Under the pieces are notes generated by a model. It was not told the DNA's origin, did no database searches, and saw nothing but the letters and a program-made list of their open reading frames with translations. The position numbers and the translations under genes were made by a program. Positions 39,944-45,465 of a stretch of DNA of 45,465 nucleotides are shown here, piece after piece (the first letter of the stretch is position 1; each line of letters opens with the position of its first letter). The stretch comes from Avibacterium volantium_A. GTDB lineage: Bacteria > Pseudomonadota > Gammaproteobacteria > Enterobacterales > Pasteurellaceae. Where the stretch lies: the NCBI RefSeq assembly GCF_049366555.1, contig NZ_JBMMGT010000020.1:1-45465 (forward strand), written 5' to 3'.

Positions 39944-40276
39944 ATGACATTAACTGAACAGATTATCACCATCGGCATCGCCATCTTAGCAGTACAACTT
40001 TGTCGTGTTTTGCCCTTTGTGATCTTTCCCGCTCATCGTCCTGTTCCGCCTTATATTCGCTATTTAGGCAAAGTGTTACCGGGCGCAATGTTTGGAATGT
40101 TGGTGGTGTATTGCTACAAAAATATTGATTTTTCCACCGCCTATTTTGGCGCGCCCGATTTTATCGCAGGTGCGGTGGTTTTAGGCTTACATTTTTGGAA
40201 AAAGAATATGTTTTTGTCGATGATCGCAGGCACGGCATTGTATATGTTTTTAGTGCAAGCTGTTTTTGTGCATTAA
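39944..40276 (+). CDS. azlD: AzlD family amino acid exporter, small subunit
   Basis: The 110-residue protein has four predicted membrane helices and the AzlD motif VQLCRVLPFVIF (17-28), then PPYIRYLGKVLPGAMFGMLV. The ATG follows the azlC TAA with no gap. Together with AzlC it should form a two-component exporter in the inner membrane. Confidence 0.9.
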   Translation: MTLTEQIITIGIAILAVQLCRVLPFVIFPAHRPVPPYIRYLGKVLPGAMFGMLVVYCYKNIDFSTAYFGAPDFIAGAVVLGLHFWKKNMFLSMIAGTALYMFLVQAVFVH

Positions 40277-40362
40277 CATTGAATTTTTTATTTTTCTTGC
40301 TGTCTGAGTGTAGACAATATATTCATAGACATTTCCTTAAGGATTTTATCTTGGAGAAGATA

Positions 40363-40788
40363 ATGAAAAAAACAAATTTATTTTTAACCACCTTATTTGC
40401 AAGTGCAACTGTATTATTAGCAGGTTGTTCAGAGCCTAAACCAGCTACATCAGCGAAGGCACAAGCGCCTGCATCGGAGCAACAAGCACCATCCGTGGTG
40501 GAAAAATCAAAACAGTCTTCTGGCTTTGTTCAGCACGTAAAAGGCAAAATTACAGGGTATGATTTTGACTCTTATAAATTCCCAGGCAAAAAAGGGGAAG
40601 TATTAACATTAACGTTAGACACCAAGGGCGATGCTGAAGCGTTCTTATTCGGTTATGATGATTATAGTTATGGCGAGTCATTCACTTTGCCTGAAACCGC
40701 AGAATATGAAGTGCGCGTTGCACAACCGCGTAACTCAGCAAGACAAGATAAAAGCGCGGAATACGATTTAACGATTGAAGTGAAGTAA
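40363..40788 (+). CDS. Small lipoprotein, possible PliG-like lysozyme inhibitor
   Basis: The ATG at 40363 has GGAGAAG upstream and gives a 141-residue lipoprotein with lipobox LLAGC (Cys22). A longer upstream frame is azlD read out of frame and is rejected. After an Ala/Pro/Gln-rich linker (about 24-50), a beta-sandwich-like domain (52-141) contains VKGKITGYDFDSYKFPGKKG and GEVLTLTLDTKGDAEAFLFG and ends with YEVRVAQPRN and YDLTIEVK. The ITGYD..Y....KKG-LTL pattern resembles PliG inhibitors of goose-type lysozyme. The resemblance is by eye and moderate, and a generic pre-peptidase-like domain is an alternative. It is monocistronic. Confidence 0.6.
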   Translation: MKKTNLFLTTLFASATVLLAGCSEPKPATSAKAQAPASEQQAPSVVEKSKQSSGFVQHVKGKITGYDFDSYKFPGKKGEVLTLTLDTKGDAEAFLFGYDDYSYGESFTLPETAEYEVRVAQPRNSARQDKSAEYDLTIEVK

Positions 40789-40806
40789 TTCATCAAAGTT
40801 ATTAAG

Positions 40807-40840
40807 AAAATAGGATAAGACTTTGCTCTTATCCTATTTT
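40807..40840. terminator. Bidirectional terminator
   Basis: AAAATAGGATAAG (40807-40819) and CTTATCCTATTTT (40828-40840) form a perfect 13-bp stem with an 8-base loop and T- or A-rich flanks. It lies between the convergent lipoprotein and phosphoethanolamine transferase genes. Confidence 0.92.
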
Positions 40841-40855
40841 TATTGGCTCAATTCT

Positions 40856-42445
40856 CTACTGTTTGCCTGGCTCAACAAATTCCACTTGTGGTGGTGTGAT
40901 CTTTAAATAGCCTTGGTCACCGGTTAAGTCATTATTATTCACATAACCCAGCTTACAAGAACTTATCTTCTGCTGATAACCAAATAGATTTAACAACAAA
41001 GTAGAAATTTGCTGATGAAATAAACGATCACATTGTGAGAAATCTTGATGTAATTGTTGTTGCAACACACTGTCAGGGGTATATAACACCGTTGGCACAA
41101 GATAATTATCTTCGTCCATTGTTGCCTGAATATGACGCTCAGGGGTAACAAATTGCCCGTGATCAGAAGTATAAACAAAAAGCCAATCTTGCGCCGATTG
41201 CTGTTCTAAATAATGAATAATGGCTTTCATTAGCTTATCGGTGGCATAAATAGTATTGTCATATTCATCATTTGCCGTTTTATCGCCAAATACTTTTTGT
41301 TCCGCCGTTAAAATCTTGCCATAAGGCATATGCGAACCGCGCTGATGTAAAATAATAAAATGATTACCGTCCTGTAAATTAATCTTTTTCAATAAGGGTA
41401 ATAATTCCCTATCGGACATATGTTGTTTAAATCCAAAACCAAGATCTGTAGGATATTTCAGCTCATCAATCCACGTTTTACCTAATAAATTAAGCAGATC
41501 CATATCCTCTTGAGATTGCGCAGTATAAAAATAAGTTTGGTAGCCTTGTTGTTTAGCTAAACGAAATAAATTCGTTGTGCCTTTAGAAATTTGGGATAAT
41601 CCATTTGGGTATTCAATAGCATTGAATAAAGAAGGAAGTGCAATTGCAGTAAGCAATCCCGCAGAATAGGTTTCTTTTACAATAGGTTGAGCATCAGATT
41701 GAGCAAATTGCGTTAAAAATGGCGTGGTGTTTCGATTTTCAAAATCATAACCAAAATAACTGACGTGTTTAGCACTTTCACTCTCACCAAGTAAGAAAAT
41801 AATATTACGAACTTTAGGTTTGCTCACAACTTGTGGCTCTTCCATTTGATAATCAGGCACAGCACTTAAGTGCAAAAACTTATAGGGTAAGGTATGTCCG
41901 ACAAACGAACTTAAGCTAAGATAATTTGTTTTAATTCGGCTATAAGAAAGTTTTGGGGAAATGATGCTTTTACTCTCATCTAAAGCCACACGCGCAATAC
42001 CAAAAATCATCAAGAGAAAAAATACGCCATCAGCAATCCAAGAACGTTTACGTTGAAAACATAAAATAGAGCTGACAAAAATAACTTCTAACAAACCCCA
42101 TAATGCTGGAAATAATGTCTTTCCAGCCAATGAGCTAGTTGCCCCCATCACTTCGTGCCATTCTTTAAATAGCAAATATAAATTCATTGGTGTGATCCAG
42201 CCTTGATAAGCGGCATAATGGATATTGTTACCAATAAAACTCATTGCAAAGAAAGCAAGAAGCAAGCATTGCGCTACTCTTGATTTAACAAAATATAACA
42301 ATGCAACAAATACCAAAATAAACGCATAATTCTCCGCTAATTTACCCATAGGCAAAGCTGGAACAGCAAACACAATGCGATAAAGTAATTCGCTTCCGAG
42401 TAATAGCACACTGTATAACACAATGAGTGATAGGGCTTTTTTCAT
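40856..42445 (-). CDS. Phosphoethanolamine transferase, EptA/CptA/Lpt family
   Basis: These inner-membrane enzymes move phosphoethanolamine from phosphatidylethanolamine to lipid A or lipooligosaccharide core. The 529-residue protein has five predicted membrane helices in residues 1-155 and a periplasmic alkaline-phosphatase-fold domain. FLLGESESAKHVSYFGYD (217-234) holds the nucleophile position at Ser222 of GES, and zinc-site segments HQRGSHMPYG and TSDHGQFVTPERH follow. Most relatives have Thr or GEST here, so the exact nucleophile deserves a check. I cannot tell the acceptor (lipid A, KDO, heptose). The change can alter resistance to cationic peptides. Confidence 0.87.
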   Translation of the reverse strand: MKKALSLIVLYSVLLLGSELLYRIVFAVPALPMGKLAENYAFILVFVALLYFVKSRVAQCLLLAFFAMSFIGNNIHYAAYQGWITPMNLYLLFKEWHEVMGATSSLAGKTLFPALWGLLEVIFVSSILCFQRKRSWIADGVFFLLMIFGIARVALDESKSIISPKLSYSRIKTNYLSLSSFVGHTLPYKFLHLSAVPDYQMEEPQVVSKPKVRNIIFLLGESESAKHVSYFGYDFENRNTTPFLTQFAQSDAQPIVKETYSAGLLTAIALPSLFNAIEYPNGLSQISKGTTNLFRLAKQQGYQTYFYTAQSQEDMDLLNLLGKTWIDELKYPTDLGFGFKQHMSDRELLPLLKKINLQDGNHFIILHQRGSHMPYGKILTAEQKVFGDKTANDEYDNTIYATDKLMKAIIHYLEQQSAQDWLFVYTSDHGQFVTPERHIQATMDEDNYLVPTVLYTPDSVLQQQLHQDFSQCDRLFHQQISTLLLNLFGYQQKISSCKLGYVNNNDLTGDQGYLKITPPQVEFVEPGKQ

Positions 42446-42560
42446 TTTGATGATCCTAAAAGATTAAAATGAGCGAGATTGTAGCACAACACAATGATTT
42501 ATATAAACAAAGCACACTAGCTAAAGTGCGGTGCTTTTTTGATAAATTTTTTTCCATTAT

Positions 42561-42581
42561 ATGAATATTAATTTAATTCAT
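42561..42581. promoter_or_regulatory. Candidate LysR-type (MetR) binding dyad upstream of metE
   Basis: ATGAAT (42561-42566) and ATTCAT (42576-42581) form a 6-bp dyad with 9 bases between. The arms contain the TGAA and TTCA of the E. coli MetR site, but the spacing (N11 between them) is longer than the usual N5. It lies about 55 bases before the MetJ boxes. Assignment to MetR is tentative. Confidence 0.4.
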
Positions 42582-42636
42582 ACAAAACGTGAAAATTATG
42601 ACGTTGCATAATACAGAGCCTTTCGGCATTATTAAA

Positions 42637-42668
42637 CACAAGAAAGACGTTTAGACGTCTATTTGATT
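42637..42668. promoter_or_regulatory. MetJ operator (tandem met boxes) of metE
   Basis: Consecutive octamers in register match the met box AGACGTCT. AGACGTCT at 42653-42660 is perfect, AGACGTTT at 42645-42652 matches 7 of 8, and weaker copies flank on both sides (ACACAAGA, ATTTGATT). At least two adjacent boxes are needed for cooperative MetJ-SAM binding. The operator ends 25 bases before the metE ATG. Confidence 0.9.
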
Positions 42669-42693
42669 AAATTACAAAGACAGGAGTTTGATT

Positions 42694-44967
42694 ATGACAA
42701 CATTTCACGTTTTAGGTTTTCCTCGCGTTGGTGCAAAACGTGAGCTTAAATTTGCTCAAGAACGTTATTGGCGTGGTGACATTGCAGAACAAGATTTATT
42801 AGACATCGCAAAAGCATTGCGTGAGATCAACTGGAAGCACCAAGCGGCGGCGAAGGCAGATTATGTCGCGGTGGCTGATTTCACCTTCTACGATCATATT
42901 TTGGATCTGCAAGTGGCAACAGGGGCAATTCCTGCGCGTTTTGGTTTCGACAGCCAGAGCTTAACCCTTGACCAATATTTCCAACTGGCGCGTGGGAATA
43001 AAGATCAATTCGCCATTGAAATGACAAAATGGTTCGACACCAACTATCACTACCTTGTGCCAGAATTTCACAAAAATACCGAATTTAAAGCCAATCCCGC
43101 CCATTATGTGCAACAAATTCGCGAAGCAAAAGTACTCGGTTTGAACGTTAAACCGACCATTGTTGGGCCATTAACGTTCTTACATTTAGGGAAAGAAAAA
43201 GGCGAAGCCTTTAACCGCTTTGAGTTATTAAACAAACTTGTGCCTGTTTATGTGGAAATCTTAAACGCGTTGGCAGCTGAGGGCGTGGAGTGGATTCAAA
43301 TTGATGAACCAGCCTTAGCGGTGGATTTAGCCCCTGAGTGGGTTGAGGCTTACAAAGTGGTGTATGCCACATTAAGCGAAAAAGTAAACGCAAAATTATT
43401 ACTCGCGACTTATTTTGGCTCGGTGGCACAGCACGCAGAATTGCTCAAAGCCTTACCTGTGGACGGTTTGCACATTGACTTAGTACGCGCCCCTGAACAG
43501 CTCGCCGCTTTTGCGGATTATGACAAGGTGCTTTCCGCTGGTGTAATTGACGGGCGTAACGTATGGCGAGCCAACCTCAATCAGGTGTTAGATGTACTTG
43601 AACCGTTAAAAGCCAAATTGGACGAGCGTTTATGGATTGCACCAAGTTGCTCTTTATTGCATACCCCTTATGATCTTTCTGTGGAAGTGCAACTCAAAGA
43701 GAACAAACCTGAGCTTTACAACTGGTTGGCGTTCACGCTTCAAAAAGTGCAAGAATTGTCCGTCATTAAGACCGCACTTGAACAAGGGCGTGCTGCCGTG
43801 CAAGCAGAGCTTGATGCAAGCCAAGCAGCGGCTGATTCGCGTGCGAACAGCAAAGAAATTCATCGTCCTGAGGTGGCAGAGCGTTTAGCAAACTTACCAG
43901 CGGGAGCAGATCAACGCAAATCACCATTTGCTGAGCGTATCGCCAAACAAAATGCGTGGTTAAATTTACCGTTATTGCCAACCACAAATATCGGCTCATT
44001 CCCGCAAACCAGCGAAATCCGCCAAGCTCGTGCCCAATTCAAAAAAGGTACGCTAAGCCTTGAAGATTACGAAGCGGCGATGAAAAAAGAAATCGAGTTG
44101 GTGGTGCGTGAGCAAGAAAAACTCGACCTTGATGTCCTCGTTCACGGTGAAGCAGAACGTAACGATATGGTGGAATACTTTGGGGAATTATTAGACGGTT
44201 TCGCCTTCACCAAATTCGGCTGGGTGCAAAGCTACGGTTCACGTTGCGTGAAGCCACCAATTATTTACGGCGATGTAGTACGCCCTGAGCCAATGACAGT
44301 ACGCTGGTCGCAATACGCCCAAAGCCTCACCAACAAAGTGATGAAAGGAATGCTCACTGGCCCTGTTACGATTTTACAATGGTCTTTCGTGCGTAACGAT
44401 ATTCCGCGTGCAACCGTGTGTAAACAAATTGGTGTGGCACTTTCTGACGAAGTGTTAGATTTAGAAAAAGCAGGCATTAAAGTGATCCAAATTGACGAAC
44501 CAGCGATCCGCGAAGGCTTACCGCTTAAACGTGCGGATTGGGACGCATATCTCCAATGGGCAGGCGAAGCGTTCCGTTTAAGCTCAATGGGCGTGCAAGA
44601 TGATACACAAATTCACACCCATATGTGTTATTCCGAATTTAACGACATCTTGCCAGCCATCGCGGCACTGGATGCAGACGTGATCACCATTGAAACTTCA
44701 CGTTCGGATATGGAATTGTTAAACGCATTCGCTGATTTCAAATATCCAAACGACATCGGCCCAGGCGTGTACGACATTCACAGCCCACGCGTACCAAAAC
44801 CAGAGGAAATTGAACATCTGTTACGCAAAGCCTTGAAAGTGGTACCAAAAGAGCGTTTATGGGTAAATCCAGATTGCGGCTTAAAAACCCGCGGCTGGAC
44901 AGAAACCTTACAGCAATTAGAAGTAATGGTTGATGTGACCAAGAAATTACGCGCTGAACTGGCTTAA
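42694..44967 (+). CDS. metE: Cobalamin-independent methionine synthase
   Basis: MetE transfers a methyl group from 5-methyltetrahydropteroyltriglutamate to homocysteine. The ATG at 42694 (MTTFHVLGFPRVGAKRELKF, 757 residues) has AGGAG seven bases upstream; a TTG two codons earlier is not needed. The N-terminal folate-binding half and the C-terminal catalytic barrel are both complete. The latter shows TTNIGSFPQTSEIR, LVHGEAERNDMVEYFGELLD (zinc ligand His), HTHMCYSEF (zinc Cys) and VNPDCGLKTRGW (zinc Cys). MetJ boxes lie directly upstream and metR is nearby. It ends at a palindromic uptake-sequence terminator. Confidence 0.98.
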   Translation: MTTFHVLGFPRVGAKRELKFAQERYWRGDIAEQDLLDIAKALREINWKHQAAAKADYVAVADFTFYDHILDLQVATGAIPARFGFDSQSLTLDQYFQLARGNKDQFAIEMTKWFDTNYHYLVPEFHKNTEFKANPAHYVQQIREAKVLGLNVKPTIVGPLTFLHLGKEKGEAFNRFELLNKLVPVYVEILNALAAEGVEWIQIDEPALAVDLAPEWVEAYKVVYATLSEKVNAKLLLATYFGSVAQHAELLKALPVDGLHIDLVRAPEQLAAFADYDKVLSAGVIDGRNVWRANLNQVLDVLEPLKAKLDERLWIAPSCSLLHTPYDLSVEVQLKENKPELYNWLAFTLQKVQELSVIKTALEQGRAAVQAELDASQAAADSRANSKEIHRPEVAERLANLPAGADQRKSPFAERIAKQNAWLNLPLLPTTNIGSFPQTSEIRQARAQFKKGTLSLEDYEAAMKKEIELVVREQEKLDLDVLVHGEAERNDMVEYFGELLDGFAFTKFGWVQSYGSRCVKPPIIYGDVVRPEPMTVRWSQYAQSLTNKVMKGMLTGPVTILQWSFVRNDIPRATVCKQIGVALSDEVLDLEKAGIKVIQIDEPAIREGLPLKRADWDAYLQWAGEAFRLSSMGVQDDTQIHTHMCYSEFNDILPAIAALDADVITIETSRSDMELLNAFADFKYPNDIGPGVYDIHSPRVPKPEEIEHLLRKALKVVPKERLWVNPDCGLKTRGWTETLQQLEVMVDVTKKLRAELA

Positions 44968-44994
44968 TAAAAACTAAAAAAATTGAGAAAATAT

Positions 44995-45021
44995 CACCGC
45001 ACTTAAGTGCGGTGTTTTTTT
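44995..45021 (+). terminator. metE terminator made of two fused inverted uptake sequences
   Basis: A perfect 20-bp palindrome (CACCGCACTT followed by its complement, 44995-45014) is followed by seven T. Each half contains one complete DNA uptake sequence. The palindrome has no separate loop sequence, so a few central bases must form the loop. Confidence 0.9.
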
Positions 45022-45066
45022 GCGATTTTTCTCTAGAAAAGAGCCCTACCTTGCTGTAATTCGCCG

Positions 45067-45465
45067 CTAAACTAAATGAACAGCGGATAACAACATTATC
45101 CACACAATCGTTAATGCTGGCCCAAGCAGCCTAATAATGACCCCGCCTAAACGAAATTCAGATTGTTTGATCAAGCCTGTACTAAAAGCAATGGCATTTG
45201 GTGGTGTGGAAACGGGTAAAAATAACGCACAAGAAGCACTTAGCCCAATGACTAAGGGCAAAATCATTGGATTTGTATTTCCTCCGCCCACCATTGCGAG
45301 CAGAGATACCCCCATTGGTATGAGAATGGTTGTGGCAGCAGTGTTACTCATAAAATTCGATAATAACACCGTGATAAAGCCAAATAAGATAAGCAATAAC
45401 ACAAAGCTTACTTGAATATGGCTAATTTTCTCCACAAAATGGGTGGCGATTTGTGATCTGCCCCC
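45067..45465 (-). CDS. SLC13/DASS family anion symporter, N-terminal part outside window
   Basis: The frame is open to the right edge, so the last 132 residues of a leftward gene are visible. It shows membrane helices and two SLC13 signatures: the Asn-Thr motif SNTAATTILIPMGVSLLAM and LPVSTPPNAIAFSTGLI (the family's carboxylate- and sodium-binding segment). The family imports sulfate or C4/C6 dicarboxylates with sodium, usually with 430-560 residues. The substrate cannot be told from this part. An in-frame GTG at 45435 is internal and not the start. Confidence 0.85.
   Translation of the reverse strand, partial: GGRSQIATHFVEKISHIQVSFVLLLILFGFITVLLSNFMSNTAATTILIPMGVSLLAMVGGGNTNPMILPLVIGLSASCALFLPVSTPPNAIAFSTGLIKQSEFRLGGVIIRLLGPALTIVWIMLLSAVHLV

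Noticed and set aside
40195..40362. 56-codon upstream extension of the small lipoprotein
   Set aside because: It overlaps azlD out of frame, while the ATG at 40363 has a good ribosome binding site and begins a proper lipoprotein signal.

Overview
The window is chromosomal DNA of a Pasteurellaceae bacterium. The main evidence is the Haemophilus-type DNA uptake sequence AAGTGCGGT, which occurs on both strands within and between genes. Gene order supports this: comEC(rec2)-msbA-lpxK-ycaR-kdsB-uvrC and thiM-thiD-thiE follow the Haemophilus influenzae order. A large IgA-protease-type autotransporter, MetJ and ModE operators and competence (CRP-S) promoters fit the same family. I cannot fix genus or species from the sequence alone. 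No tRNA, rRNA, insertion sequence, integrase or CRISPR array is visible.

Layout. 1-1435: an A+T-rich accessory patch with a DarT-like ADP-ribosyltransferase gene cut by the left edge, and a divergent small XRE regulator. 1469-10374 (minus): DNA uptake channel comEC, then lipid A and KDO genes msbA, lpxK, ycaR and kdsB, then a YidB-like gene and uvrC. 10375-13115: a competence operator for comEC, a TPP riboswitch, and the thiamine salvage operon thiM-thiD-thiE. 13198-18045 (minus): an IgA-protease-family autotransporter whose linker holds 17 copies of a 20-residue charged repeat, with a poly-G tract and a large dyad in its promoter. 18125-20603 (minus): ygiF-radA. 20759-25334 (plus): DUF47-pit phosphate uptake, a YgiM-like SH3 protein, cca and a DUF1919 protein. 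25396-28667 (minus): nrdR-ribD-degS-yfbR. 28900-29763: tehB. 29837-32932: modABC divergent from modE, with a ModE operator between them. 32990-33578: a competence-type promoter followed by two overlapping small genes of unknown function. 33652-38121: a CRP site and the tctCBA-sulfatase operon. 38287-40276: metR-azlC-azlD. 40363-42445: a small lipoprotein gene convergent with a phosphoethanolamine transferase gene. 42561-44967: metE behind MetJ boxes. 45067-45465: the C-terminal part of an SLC13-type carrier, cut by the right edge.

How parts work together. comEC and the orphan small-gene pair both sit behind near-perfect TGCGA-N6-TCGCA dyads. That places the unknown pair in the predicted CRP/Sxy competence regulon, and it is the most interesting lead in the window. 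The tct genes could import an organic acid or sulfated compound, which a cytoplasmic sulfatase translationally coupled to them would then process. MetR overlaps a putative branched-chain amino acid/methionine exporter and probably controls metE 3.5 kb downstream. Many operons end in hairpins built from two inverted uptake sequences.
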